64,000 bases of DNA from Nakazawaea peltata. Taxonomy: Eukaryota > Ascomycota > Pichiomycetes > Alaninales > Pachysolenaceae. Below the pieces are notes generated by a model. The model did not search any database and was not told the DNA's origin. It worked only from the letters and a program-made list of their open reading frames with translations. Shown piece by piece: positions 18,675 through 29,033 of the stretch (positions are counted from its first letter, which is position 1; each line of letters begins with the position of its first letter). A program made the translations under genes and the position numbers. The stretch covers positions 2,855,135-2,919,134 of the forward strand of contig BCGQ01000001.1 of the NCBI GenBank assembly GCA_001599355.1, read 5' to 3'.

Positions 18675-20588
18675 CTAGTATTGGTAGGTGTGAATTTCTG
18701 GAACGTGTTCAACCTTAACCATTGGTCTATATTGAGGTCTCCACATTTGCTTCTTGACCCATTCGACACATTCATCAAAGTCTCTTGGGACTTGAACTTG
18801 TTGACCGTCTGGTCTTTGTTCGGACTCGACTCTGGCAACACCTTCTTCCAAGGCTTGCAAGATCATGGCAGTAGCAACTTGAGCAGAGACTTCATCGATC
18901 TCTTCCAATCTTGGCAACAAACCGGCTCTTGGGTCCTTGAACAGAGGAGACAAGGACAGTAATTTGTCAACAGCAGCAGAGATCATGGTGTCGGTGATAA
19001 CAGAGGCTCTGGACAACAAAGCACCCAAACCAATACCTGGGAAGGTGAAACAGTTGTTGTTCTCGGAGATAACGTGACCATTAACTGGCTTGAATGGAGA
19101 TCCAGTAGCAATAAGAGCTTGCTCGTCGGTCCATTTCATAATGTCAGCTGGGATGGCTTCATGCAATCTAGTTGGGTTGGAAAGTGGGAAGACAATTGGT
19201 CTAGAGTTGTGTTTGTGCATTTCTCTAATGATTTCTTCGGTGAAGGCACCAGCTTGGGTGGAACATCCAACCAAAACAGTTGGCTTGATCTTCTTGACAA
19301 CCTCCAAAAGACTGGATTTGTCAACACCTTCCCATTCTTTAGCACTGTCGGCATATTTCATTTGATCTTCGGTGTTAGAAGTGGAGTCATCGAGGATCAA
19401 ACCGTTTCTGTCAAGACAGTGAATCTTAGCTCTAGCCTCCTCTGGAGTAGCACCATGAGAAACCATGTGGTTAACAATTTGATCGGCAATACCTAAACCG
19501 GCGGAACCAGCACCGTAGATGATGACCTCGGAATCCAACAAGTTTCTGTCGGTGATCTTCAAAGCAGCGGTCATAGAAGCCATGACAACGGCACCGGTAC
19601 CTTGAATATCGTCATTGAAACATGGGACAATGTCTCTGAACTTCTTCAAGATTGGTCTGGCGTTCAAGACACCGAAATCTTCAAAGTGAACAATAGCACC
19701 TGGGAATTTCTCCTTGACGGTCAAGAGGAACTTCTCGATGAATTGATCGTATTGTTCACCTCTAACTCTTGGGAATTTGTTACCCATGTACAACTCATCG
19801 TTGATCAAGTTTTGGTTGTTAGTACCGGTATCTAAAGTGACTGGGATAACTCTACCTGGGTGAATACCACCACACAAGGTCATCAAACCTAACTTGGCAA
19901 TGGCAATTCTGATACCACCGACACCTTGGTCTCCAATACCCAAGATACCTTCACCGTCACTTACAACGATGTAGTCGATATCCTTAGATTCACCGAATCT
20001 GGACAAACGGTCACCGATGGAGTCTGGGTCGGTGATATCCAAGAAACAACCTTCTGGCTTTCTGAAACGGTTAGAGTAAGCAGCAATAGCATCACCTTCA
20101 GTTGGAGTGTAGACAATTGGCAATAATTCTCTAATATGTCTTCTAACCAATTCGTAGTATAAGACCTTGTTTTGGACTCTCATGGAGGAACAGAAATCGT
20201 TCTTCAGCAATGGGGTCTTCAAGTAACACAATTGAGCGTAAGCTCTTTCGACTTGCTCGTCCAAAGTGTTAACTTGACTTGGCAACAAACCGGTCAAATT
20301 GAAGGCATCTCTTTCCTCGTGAGTGAAGGCAGAACCCTTGTTGAACAATGGGGAGTTCAACAATTGGAAACCGGTCAAATCACATTCAACTGGACCTTCA
20401 ACCGATAATCTGGTGATCTTTGGCAGACTCAACTTAGATTCAAGTTCCAGTTGGTGGCCGACAGGAGTCTTAACAGTGTGAGTGTGTAAATGAGTGGACT
20501 GCAGCGCGGCAGCAGAGGTTGGCTTCGAGTAGAAGCGAACTCTTTGTCCCAAAGTTCTAGTATTGATTCTATTAGAAATTCTCAACAT
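18675..20588 (-). CDS. MAE1: Mitochondrial NAD-dependent malic enzyme
   Basis: Oxidatively decarboxylates malate to pyruvate in the mitochondrial matrix. The start is ATG 20588 (MLRISNRINTRTLGQRVRFYSK), giving a clear mitochondrial targeting sequence; the frame upstream begins only with TTG. In 637 residues: malic-enzyme signatures LPIVYTPTEGDAI, FLDITDPDSIG, VSDGEGILGIGDQGVGGI, HFEDFG, FNDDIQGTGAVV, and the Rossmann loop IYGAGSAGLGIA. The C-terminal VDKLxSLSP segment has CTG (18957-18959) where malic enzymes have alanine. Codon bias suggests strong expression. It is convergent with carboxypeptidase Y copy A (90 bp gap). Confidence 0.96.
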   Translation of the reverse strand: MLRISNRINTRTLGQRVRFYSKPTSAAALQSTHLHTHTVKTPVGHQLELESKLSLPKITRLSVEGPVECDLTGFQLLNSPLFNKGSAFTHEERDAFNLTGLLPSQVNTLDEQVERAYAQLCYLKTPLLKNDFCSSMRVQNKVLYYELVRRHIRELLPIVYTPTEGDAIAAYSNRFRKPEGCFLDITDPDSIGDRLSRFGESKDIDYIVVSDGEGILGIGDQGVGGIRIAIAKLGLMTLCGGIHPGRVIPVTLDTGTNNQNLINDELYMGNKFPRVRGEQYDQFIEKFLLTVKEKFPGAIVHFEDFGVLNARPILKKFRDIVPCFNDDIQGTGAVVMASMTAALKITDRNLLDSEVIIYGAGSAGLGIADQIVNHMVSHGATPEEARAKIHCLDRNGLILDDSTSNTEDQMKYADSAKEWEGVDKSSLLEVVKKIKPTVLVGCSTQAGAFTEEIIREMHKHNSRPIVFPLSNPTRLHEAIPADIMKWTDEQALIATGSPFKPVNGHVISENNNCFTFPGIGLGALLSRASVITDTMISAAVDKLLSLSPLFKDPRAGLLPRLEEIDEVSAQVATAMILQALEEGVARVESEQRPDGQQVQVPRDFDECVEWVKKQMWRPQYRPMVKVEHVPEIHTYQY

Positions 20589-21718
20589 CTTTATATTGTG
20601 TTGTCTCAATTATCATCACTCTAATTCTAAGGGCGGTTTCAACTTATTAAATACTTTATCGGATTTGACTCTTTATGCATCCCGAAGAGGGGTTATAAAA
20701 AGAAAAAAAATTTTCATGTATGTTACGAAAATAGAGAAGAATCGTGCATGGATTTGGTAGACTAGTGGATCGGAGGAGGGGAGGGGAGGTGAGGGGGAGT
20801 AGCAGGGGGAGTAGCAGGGGAGGGAGGTGAGAGTGATGAGAGGTGGTGTTGATGGGAGTGGTGAGAACGGTGAGAGGTGGTCAGAGTGATGAGATATGAT
20901 GAGAGATGGACTGGTACGCCGAACTTCAATACTATCACACCATACCGATGAGTCTATTTTTCTTCGCGTAATCTAAAGAAAATACCTCACCAGGTACATC
21001 AAACCATCTACACCGATTCAATAGTACTAAAAAATTTAAAACCACACAATTCTAGCCAATACCTAAACAACGTCCATCTTACTTCGAACACCGATATACC
21101 GAAATTCGAGGCTCCGGCATCGCATCAATGCCTTCCTTTAGTCGTGGTTATTATCGGTCCCCTCCTCGATGACACCAAACTGCTCACCAAATATTATTTT
21201 AGCTGCGCTGCGCTAACCCAAGATGCGTCTTCACCCGAGAAATTACGGTTACGGATTAGTGGAAGTTGGGTCTCAGCTGAGTTTTTCCGAAAATTTTTTC
21301 CCAATTTCCATATATCGGAGAAGCAATATTCGTTTAAGATAGGGTGAGTATATCGGATTAATAGCTCCCACAGTAAGGCTGAACAAATGTGATTTGCTTG
21401 AATCTTTTGATTCCGGTAACGGAGATGGATCTTAAGACGATCGATTTTTGACAACTTTTTGATTCGGCTTCACTTCCGTTCTCTAGCCTATTACGACCCT
21501 ACTTCAACAGATACTTAAAACAAGGCTAAGCTACGTCCCTTATCCTAACGCCCATCCTACACTTTACGAAACCTCACGCTGCATAAACAGCTCTTCCCCT
21601 CTTTTGCTACTCTTCCCCTCTTTTTGCGTGCTTAAAATTTCACGATCGCTCGACAGAAAAAAAAAATATCTACTTAATTAGGAAATGTAAATAGGAATAA
21701 AAGGGGAGTCTTTTTAAT
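20589..21718. other. 1.1-kb intergenic region upstream of MAE1
   Basis: No gene seen. A G-rich tract (20766-20900) carries irregular repeats of GGGGGAGTAGCA and GTGATGAGAGGTGG type; the rest is mixed sequence with short random ORFs. It contains the MAE1 promoter and the 3' region of the F-box gene. Confidence 0.5.
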
Positions 21719-22954
21719 TTAATCACTCATACAAGACACTATACTTTGAGCTGTGTTGATGTCAAAGATCAACCCATTCAAGTTCACACGAGAGAGATTA
21801 CGGATTCCATAAGGATCGGCACTTGTCGGTTCCAATAATTTCTCCAAATGTGCTTGCACAAGCTCTTTATATAATTCGATTCCCTCGTCTGTAGCCTCCA
21901 AAACAAAATTATCAGCAAGATATTGCGTTTGAGATCTGCTCTTTGATAACCAGCTCAACTCCTTTAAAAGCTTAAGCTGCGTGGTAGAGAGTCGGGTGCC
22001 GGTAAATTTCCCGTACATTGAGTAGTCTTTAATTACGCATCCCCCTTCCATCATATTTATCTTTAAATCATAAATCTCTTCAAGGGGTAGGAAATGGGTG
22101 TCAAGATTTCCGAAGAAACATAGTTCTTCGAGGTTCTTATGCTGTAATATACAATCTTTCAAACACAGGATACTAAACTCATTCAGGAGCTTGATGCTGA
22201 GCTTGTTTAACTTTTCAGATTTGATTCTTTTGATAAACTCCCCAATATTAGGCTGCACCTTCTTATGTATAATAGCCGTTTTTCTGATATCTAAGATCAG
22301 TATATGCAATTTTTGTAAATTGCTCAATTGGGGCAGAAGTTGATATAGGAACTCATTCAAATCTCTTAGTCTGATCAAAGCCTCATTGGGAATGATATAA
22401 GGATTATCTGATAGATTCAAAGCAGATACAACTTCTATCTCCAACAGTTCCAATTTAGATAATGACAAATCTCTTTCAATTGTATCTAAGAATGAGTTAT
22501 ATTTAAAATTTTTATGATCGATAATTCTGATTTTCAAATGTTTGACAGCAGTTAGAGAATGAGTAGTATCCATTACCTGTATTTTATCATCATGGTTGAC
22601 CAGCAATCCATGAATGTCATCTTCTAACAAGTGAATCTTATTCAATAAGTTTTGAGAGATATTCTGTTTCGTCAACTGCTCATGTATATGTGAAGTCGTG
22701 TGAATGCTCGAAATGTACTTGTAAACTTGAGGGTCCAATTTATCAAAGTCCCTGCAAACGCTCAAATAGCGATTAATCAATTTTTCTCGAGGCTTGATCA
22801 AATACAAATCATGATATATCAACTGTTTGCAGAGCTCGGCAAATAACTTGCAACTCTCGGATAATCTTAACCGTTCTCTAAACGGTAAGAACTCGAGGAT
22901 AAACTTGATTATCTCCAAGGGAAGATCAACCAAGGAGACCAATTTGCGATTCAT
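21719..22954 (-). CDS. F-box protein, unidentified
   Basis: 411 residues starting MNRKLVSLVDLPLEIIKFILEFLP. Residues about 7-50 match an F-box (LVDLPLEIIKFILEFLPFRERLRLSESCKLFAEL), the Skp1-binding module of SCF ubiquitin ligases. The remainder is helical and leucine-rich with stretches resembling irregular leucine-rich repeats (LRDLNEFLYQLLPQLSNLQKLHILILDI; LEELCFFGNLD). A substrate-receptor role is an inference from architecture; no orthologue is evident. The frame is clean and the ATG is followed directly by the F-box. Confidence 0.75.
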   Translation of the reverse strand: MNRKLVSLVDLPLEIIKFILEFLPFRERLRLSESCKLFAELCKQLIYHDLYLIKPREKLINRYLSVCRDFDKLDPQVYKYISSIHTTSHIHEQLTKQNISQNLLNKIHLLEDDIHGLLVNHDDKIQVMDTTHSLTAVKHLKIRIIDHKNFKYNSFLDTIERDLSLSKLELLEIEVVSALNLSDNPYIIPNEALIRLRDLNEFLYQLLPQLSNLQKLHILILDIRKTAIIHKKVQPNIGEFIKRIKSEKLNKLSIKLLNEFSILCLKDCILQHKNLEELCFFGNLDTHFLPLEEIYDLKINMMEGGCVIKDYSMYGKFTGTRLSTTQLKLLKELSWLSKSRSQTQYLADNFVLEATDEGIELYKELVQAHLEKLLEPTSADPYGIRNLSRVNLNGLIFDINTAQSIVSCMSD

Positions 22955-23275
22955 TTTCCCACAAACTGACAGTCCCTTTCACAGACCTTTACACACCCTT
23001 TACTCTACTCTCTCATCTATATATACTCCTACACTTGGCTCCCACTCTTCACTCCCCACCATCACTCATTCACATGTTAACCCCCCTAAGTCAAAGGGGA
23101 AAGGGAAGGAAAAAAGGAAATGACACAAGAGGAGAAAAAAAAAAGAAATAATCCACAAACCTAGAAGCGGTTAAAGTATGGGGAAATAGAGAGATGGATT
23201 TCTAAGCAGAAATTTACAGGATTAAAGTTTTTGATGACATTCGTAAAATTATGATTGCTTGGAAATTAAAAATAA
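22955..23275. other. Intergenic, F-box promoter and RRN3 3' region
   Basis: No gene; C/T-rich stretch and an AT-rich end. Confidence 0.5.
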
Positions 23276-25066
23276 TTATTTGCCGAGATCTTCTTCATCT
23301 TGATCTGACTCCTCATCTTCATCGTTATTCCAATCGACATAATATTCTTGTACTAATTTCTTACTTTGCTTCAACATTAATGGATCGAATGGGAAGTAAC
23401 CGTTCAATTCGTTTAAATTGATAGACAGTTGGTTTAATCCATAACTCTCTCTTCTGTTCTTATCAATAATACTGTAGCAGTAGCATGCATTCTCTCTTGC
23501 GCTCAATTCGGCAAAAATCTTTACCACATTCTCATTGCAGTATTTCAATGGGTTAAACTTGCTAATTATAGCAGTCTGGAAAAATCTATCAATATTGCAT
23601 TCCCACTCTTCTCCATCATCATTTTTCTTCAATTCTTTATATTTGAAACAGAAAATGTAGAGTAAAGTTTGGAAACAATGATAGAATAATTTGAATTTAG
23701 TCAATAAATTCTGACGGGTCTCATCGACCTCTATCTCACGTTCTTGGATAAATCTTGTTAACCAACTAATGAGGAAACTAATGACAAACTGAAGTTTGTC
23801 TTTTGGCAAATTATCACAACGAGCAATAAATGAAGAAATATATTGCATACTTTTCAATCTGTTATTCAACAATTCCTGTTGTTGGAATGAGATCTCGATG
23901 AGGAGATACAAAAATGAGTCCATTAATTGTTCATCTCTGGTGGCCAAATTGAAAATCAAATATTGAACACAACGAGTGAAATGAGTAGGTAAAATGTGAG
24001 ATTTGAATAATGATGACATAACATTGTATAATTCGACACCTTTACCATTTTCCATATCTTCCTTTGTGAGTGTGGTGTCTTTCAAAAGTAATACCATAAT
24101 AGAGTCTAATTTTGAAGATAAATCTGAAACTGCCTTCATAGCGAATTGGGCTTCATGAACTTCTTCATCTTCTTCGAAATCATCTTCTAAATACAGGTTA
24201 GGTTCATCGTCATCGTCATCATCATCGTCTTCTTCATCGTCTTCCTCATCTTCATCATCGTCATCAAGATCATCATCAATTTCTTCGTCATCATCAAGTT
24301 CGTCCAATTCATTTTGTAACTCCACATCTAATTTAATGCAATTTTCAATAATCACCGACCAATTCAGGTACCTTAACTCCGGACAGTATTGGTTTAACAG
24401 TAATAAATTCTTGACATAATTCACCAAATCAGACTTCTTGTGGTTTTTATTAGGGTATAATGAATGAATTTTCTTTTGTAATGAGCTGATAGAAGTAGGG
24501 ATGATGGTGAGCACTTTCTTTAATATCTGATGGTGGAATTCTATGTCATCGTGGACAAAATCAGCCACAATTTTACCGGCAATCTCATTCCACCATTTAG
24601 GAATACCCGATGACAAGACAATAACAAACATTTGATAGTTACTTCTCAAGTCACTGCTGTTCTTGAGTCTGTCAACTTTGCAATTCACCAAACTCAATAT
24701 CAATTGCAGGCAGTGCTTGTTATCTATACGTGCTATCTCTTTGGATAAATTATTCATTATTAATGCAAGGTTAGAGTCAGATATACTCTCTGGATGTGAA
24801 TCTGACAAGTTGATTTGCGACGACAATTTGTCGATCAGCAAGTGATCTTCTTTCCTTTCTAGCAGGTCCAACAGTGTGTTGATATAACTCTTATACACCT
24901 GAGCTTGGAATCTGGTGGATCCAGGATCGGCCTGGTCTGCAGCTTTATTAGGCGATGCCGCATCTACTTTTCTCTTTTTAAAGGGGAGTTCCTCAGCGTT
25001 CGGGCCAGCTGAAGCACCGCGCTTGAGATCTTCGTGAGTCGCAATAGGCTGCTGAATTGACATCAT
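23276..25066 (-). CDS. RRN3: RNA polymerase I initiation factor Rrn3 (TIF-IA)
   Basis: Rrn3 binds the A43/A14 stalk of RNA polymerase I and links it to core factor at the rDNA promoter. The start is ATG 25066 or 25063 (MMSIQQPIATHEDLKRG); upstream of that the frame opens only with TTG. The 596-residue protein shows the HEAT-repeat family pattern: QVYKSYINTLLDLLERKEDHLLI, NYVKNLLLLNQYCPELRYLNWSVI, a long Asp/Glu tract (residues about 255-300) interrupting the repeats as in S. cerevisiae, HILPTHFTRCVQYLIF, and the conserved C-terminal FNPLKYCNENVVKIFAELSA with YFPFDPLMLKQSKKLV. Confidence 0.95.
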   Translation of the reverse strand: MMSIQQPIATHEDLKRGASAGPNAEELPFKKRKVDAASPNKAADQADPGSTRFQAQVYKSYINTLLDLLERKEDHLLIDKLSSQINLSDSHPESISDSNLALIMNNLSKEIARIDNKHCLQLILSLVNCKVDRLKNSSDLRSNYQMFVIVLSSGIPKWWNEIAGKIVADFVHDDIEFHHQILKKVLTIIPTSISSLQKKIHSLYPNKNHKKSDLVNYVKNLLLLNQYCPELRYLNWSVIIENCIKLDVELQNELDELDDDEEIDDDLDDDDEDEEDDEEDDDDDDDDEPNLYLEDDFEEDEEVHEAQFAMKAVSDLSSKLDSIMVLLLKDTTLTKEDMENGKGVELYNVMSSLFKSHILPTHFTRCVQYLIFNLATRDEQLMDSFLYLLIEISFQQQELLNNRLKSMQYISSFIARCDNLPKDKLQFVISFLISWLTRFIQEREIEVDETRQNLLTKFKLFYHCFQTLLYIFCFKYKELKKNDDGEEWECNIDRFFQTAIISKFNPLKYCNENVVKIFAELSARENACYCYSIIDKNRRESYGLNQLSINLNELNGYFPFDPLMLKQSKKLVQEYYVDWNNDEDEESDQDEEDLGK

Positions 25067-25304
25067 CCTTTTGTCGACCTTCTTCAACTCTACTTAGATC
25101 CTTGATATCTCTTCAATCTATCGCCTTCCCTGCTTTTATTAAAGAAAAAAAAAGAAAAAAGAAAAAAGAAAAAAAATTTTCCCCTTCTTCTTAGTGATAA
25201 AGAAGGGAAAATTTTTTAAGGAGATGACTTCCGAAAGGGGAAGGGTGTTTGGGGTTTCCTAAATAGGTAATACATATATATAAGCTAAAGGTTTATTAGA
25301 TGCA

Positions 25305-26426
25305 TTAGATCATGAGACGACGAAGACAGTCGATTTTCCAGGTGGTGTCGGGGTCTGGCTTACAATTGAGAAGTAATTGGCCAGATACTGGACAGCGGGG
25401 TGTGGTTTGTGGATCTAAGTCCATAATATATGAATGAATACATGAATAGCAGAAAACGTAGCCAGTATCGAGTAACAGAGGTGTAGTGATTGGGTCATGA
25501 CATAATGGACAAGAGTCTGTGGATTGGTAGATTTGTTTGTGGATTGGAGGATCGATATCAATGTCGTTTTGTTGATGTTTGAGCTTGGAAACAAACTCAC
25601 TGGAGTTCCACCATTCAAGAAATTTCAATAAAAAGATCGAGAGAGGGAATACTTTGTTGGAAACGAAATAAAACAGCAGTTGTCCATTTCTCGAAAGCAT
25701 TGATAATGTTCTGAGAGCTGATTGGCCAGGTGTAGGAGGTCTGACAGATGTAGTATCGAATTTATGAGTCATTGATTTCTTTGCCTTGACAGAATCATTC
25801 AAATCGTAATCATATTGGTTGAATCTTGAGTATCTAATCTTAAATATCCAGGTCAACAATGATGGGCTCTTATTCTTTCCATTCAAAAGACTTATCAAAC
25901 AAATAACATTAAGTAATTGGCCCACAAACTTCAATACAGGATACACTTTAATAAACCATTTCTGAGTTGTAGTCACATTATTCATGAGAAACTTCGAATA
26001 TATCTTATCATAATAAATATCTAACTTCTCCCGAATATACGGAATCCCTATTATCTCGATCAAACTGATTATTATCTGCTTCTTAGTCAACCGTTTCTTG
26101 GCCTCTCGAAGCTCTAATGGGATATTTGGATTCTTCAAATATAACAGATCATTACATCTCTTGATACCATAAAACTTCTCGATGAACGAGCTATTCCAGT
26201 TCTCAAGACAACTATACTCAACCAGACCTCTTAACACAAGATTTATCTCGTCAAATTTGTTAAGTATTCTTATCAATAAATGCGGGTATCTTTGAGTATA
26301 ATGAACGAGAATATACCGTAGAGAGGGAGTCAAAAGTCCGTCCAATTGCTGAGAAGATATCAACTCGAACAACGTCGGAGTCTCAGGATCCAAGAATCTT
26401 GAATCTAATGATGAATAATAGTCCAT
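25305..26426 (-). CDS. PEX12: Peroxisomal RING protein Pex12
   Basis: Integral peroxisomal membrane protein; with Pex2 and Pex10 it forms the ubiquitin ligase that recycles the import receptor Pex5. In 373 residues, the N-terminus MDYYSSLDSRFLDPETPTLFEL matches the Pex12 start. Hydrophobic segments (FVGQLLNVICLISLL; GQLLFYFVSNKVFPLSIFLLKF) fit the membrane part. The C-terminal RING (CPLCHDPITTPLLLDTGYVFC, YSCIHSYI, PRCPVSGQLL) has the reduced cysteine set of Pex12 rather than a full C3HC4 finger. The closing segment KIDCLRRLMI is also typical. Confidence 0.93.
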   Translation of the reverse strand: MDYYSSLDSRFLDPETPTLFELISSQQLDGLLTPSLRYILVHYTQRYPHLLIRILNKFDEINLVLRGLVEYSCLENWNSSFIEKFYGIKRCNDLLYLKNPNIPLELREAKKRLTKKQIIISLIEIIGIPYIREKLDIYYDKIYSKFLMNNVTTTQKWFIKVYPVLKFVGQLLNVICLISLLNGKNKSPSLLTWIFKIRYSRFNQYDYDLNDSVKAKKSMTHKFDTTSVRPPTPGQSALRTLSMLSRNGQLLFYFVSNKVFPLSIFLLKFLEWWNSSEFVSKLKHQQNDIDIDPPIHKQIYQSTDSCPLCHDPITTPLLLDTGYVFCYSCIHSYIMDLDPQTTPRCPVSGQLLLNCKPDPDTTWKIDCLRRLMI

Positions 26427-26682
26427 TGCTTCTGGTGGTGTACCCTTCTATTGCCAACTCTTTAAATGAGCCTTCTCTAATATTGTATTGCTCAGCAAAA
26501 TACGAATAAACAAGCAGCTTATGTAATACAATTTACAAAAGTGATTTAGCTGAGCACAATATGAAAATTGAAATAGCTTACATAATACAAACTACAAAAA
26601 TAGTTTTATTGAGCAAAATACGAAACACCGTCCTATTACTATACAATTACACCAGTCTTATCGATTCAATAAGACATTCCTA

Positions 26683-28719
26683 TTACAACTCGTCTTTATC
26701 AGAACCATTAAACTCCTTTTCACATTCCTCAGCCACCAAATCCTCTAAATCTTCCAAGCGTGTCTGGATATTCACCTTGAAGTTGATAATGGACTCCAAA
26801 TATTTCTCAAATTGATTATGCATTTCAAGCCTGGCGAAATTCAAGTCATGTTTCAAATTGTCATACTCAAGCTTAACATTGGTGAGTCTTTGGTTCACGG
26901 ATACGGTAGATTCTTGTTTCTTGAAGTTCAGGGCTTGTAGATCACGTTGAGTCTTCTCGATTTCCAAACTGATATTGGATATGAGCTGATTGATATTCTC
27001 ATATTGTTGATCATAAGCTAATTTGGAGGCTGAAAGTTTACTTTCCAAATTCTCCAATTCTTCACTTTTTTCATTTATCGACTCTTGTAGCAAATCCAAG
27101 GTCTCTTGTAATTTGATTGTTTCATCTTGGAGTTGATGTGTCTTCTCAGATACCCATTTCTTCACACTGAATAAATGAGTCTTAATTTCATTCTCTTTCA
27201 TTTCTGGTATAAGAGCCTCAGGTTTCAGTCCAAGATTCTCATCGTTCAAAAGCGAGATGTTGATAGAATTCACCTCGAAATTGAAATCTGGATGTGCTTC
27301 TTTCAAATTCATAGCATTAGAGATCTTGTACATGGTAGAGTTATAACGATTCACCAATTTCTCTAACAAATAGAAGGTATCAGATAACACTCTTTCCTTA
27401 TCTTTCACTAATTTGGATGTCTGATCTATCTTTAAGTTCCAGTTCTCGAGATTCTTACTTAATCTGTCTCTATCTTGTGACATTTTATCCAAATCATCGA
27501 CGGTGAATCCCATAGAACTCAACTCTTTATAAATATCTTGTTTCTCTTGATTTACATGTTGTAATTCCTTCTCTTGAAGATCAATATTCGTTCTAATATC
27601 GGTCAATATTGGATCCCATCTCTTCTTACTATTCTCCATCTTATTGATATAGTCTTTGAATTTGACTATATCATCTTTTAATACAAGTGACTTGTTCATG
27701 GCCAGCTTCACGATATTGTTTTGATTCTTTACGGTTGTATATTCTGAGGACATGCTTTCGATTTTCTGTTTCAACAGTTGAATCTTAGCCAATGATTGCT
27801 TATTAGCCAGGTCGAAATCCTTTTCTAATTCCTGCTGGTATTCAGAATAATCATCTTCATTGTTTAAGAACAGTTTATAAGATTTCAAGACGTATCTGAC
27901 ATACAATTTGTCAACTAAGTCGCCAAAATCTTCGTCCTCCAGTTTTTCTTCCTCTTCTGAAGAAGTCAGAATTAATCCACTCTCAGGTTCATCCAATTTC
28001 ATCAATGTTAAGATCAATTGGACCATCCAATGTAATACACTCAAGAAAACAGGCCAATGTTGACCTCCAACTGCCGAAATTTGAGACTTATTGATAGACT
28101 CCAAGTAAGGATACCTGATGGTCTTCAACAAAAAGTACACCTCTTGCTCAATAGACTTCTGAAATCTGTATCCCGGGTCTATTTTATTATATAACCACTG
28201 GAAAATGAAGACGAAATCCTTCTGTGTTGGTTGTTTCAAAGTCTTCAGAGTCAAAGGATGTTTCATTTCGATCTCAAATTGATTATTATGGCCTAAGAAA
28301 TCCAAAATATCTTGCTGTAATTGTAGCTGGAAGTTCTTGTCTCTCAAAGGTCTAGGATCTTTGACCAATGACGACGTGGTACCATAAATGGATAATCTGT
28401 TGTTTGTGGTACCGAAAGACGCGAGTGATTTCCTGACGCCACCGGTATTACTACCCATACTGCTTCTACGATTGGATGATCTGAGACCAAAAGACGAGGT
28501 TCTGCGATGCAGACCATTCATCGAAGTGGTTGCTTGTCCCAAATTCAATAATCTTTCACCGCTGATGCGTCTACTGTCAGGCATCGAAAGGCGCTTATTA
28601 GTAGAGGAGGTCCGTTTAGCTCCAGTATGTGCCAAATTGGAGAGCTGTTGTGGGTCCAAACTTGAAAGTATGTTACTTCCAGTCATCGTGACACGGTCTC
28701 TGCGATGATCACGACTCAT
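26683..28719 (-). CDS. NDC80: Kinetochore protein Ndc80 (Hec1)
   Basis: Microtubule-binding subunit of the Ndc80 complex at the outer kinetochore. The start is ATG 28719 (MSRDHRRDRVTMTGSNILS); the frame upstream begins only with TTG. Layout in 678 residues: a basic, Ser/Arg-rich disordered N-tail (about 1-110) with many Aurora B/Ipl1-like sites (RRTS, RRSS, KRLS); a calponin-homology domain from DPRPLRDKNFQLQLQQDILDF to GGQHWPVFLSVLHWMVQLI (about 115-240); an acidic patch; then long coiled coil to the C-terminus. Very strong family match. Confidence 0.97.
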   Translation of the reverse strand: MSRDHRRDRVTMTGSNILSSLDPQQLSNLAHTGAKRTSSTNKRLSMPDSRRISGERLLNLGQATTSMNGLHRRTSSFGLRSSNRRSSMGSNTGGVRKSLASFGTTNNRLSIYGTTSSLVKDPRPLRDKNFQLQLQQDILDFLGHNNQFEIEMKHPLTLKTLKQPTQKDFVFIFQWLYNKIDPGYRFQKSIEQEVYFLLKTIRYPYLESINKSQISAVGGQHWPVFLSVLHWMVQLILTLMKLDEPESGLILTSSEEEEKLEDEDFGDLVDKLYVRYVLKSYKLFLNNEDDYSEYQQELEKDFDLANKQSLAKIQLLKQKIESMSSEYTTVKNQNNIVKLAMNKSLVLKDDIVKFKDYINKMENSKKRWDPILTDIRTNIDLQEKELQHVNQEKQDIYKELSSMGFTVDDLDKMSQDRDRLSKNLENWNLKIDQTSKLVKDKERVLSDTFYLLEKLVNRYNSTMYKISNAMNLKEAHPDFNFEVNSINISLLNDENLGLKPEALIPEMKENEIKTHLFSVKKWVSEKTHQLQDETIKLQETLDLLQESINEKSEELENLESKLSASKLAYDQQYENINQLISNISLEIEKTQRDLQALNFKKQESTVSVNQRLTNVKLEYDNLKHDLNFARLEMHNQFEKYLESIINFKVNIQTRLEDLEDLVAEECEKEFNGSDKDEL

Positions 28720-29033
28720 TTCTCTTGCTCTACTTCCACAAATCAATGATCAATTTAACTGTTTTGTTTATGTTTTGATTCTATTTTTCTCTTAAAGGAG
28801 TTTTTTGAAGTATTACCGGATTTGGAAATAATATATTTTTTCGTGTTTGTGGTGAGCAGAATACGAAAAGAAGTCGCCTGGGAAGAGTGCAAGTCCAAGG
28901 GTGGGCACTCAGTGGGTATTGTGCGCACCGAGAGCTGATTTGGCAGCTGATTTGGCAGCTGCAACAGCGATATTTTGCGCCGGTGAAGTGTTTGTGGATT
29001 TTGGAGACCTGAAGAAGCCTGTGGACAATTTTG
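28720..29033. other. Divergent promoter between NDC80 and the NECAP-like gene
   Basis: No gene. A 12-bp direct repeat AGCTGATTTGGC occurs twice in tandem at 28932-28955, followed by a partial third unit AGCTG. Confidence 0.55.

Noticed and set aside
20760-20900. G-rich repeats upstream of MAE1 as a quadruplex or mobile remnant
   Set aside because: Irregular purine repeats with no terminal repeats or coding content; ordinary simple sequence is enough to explain them.
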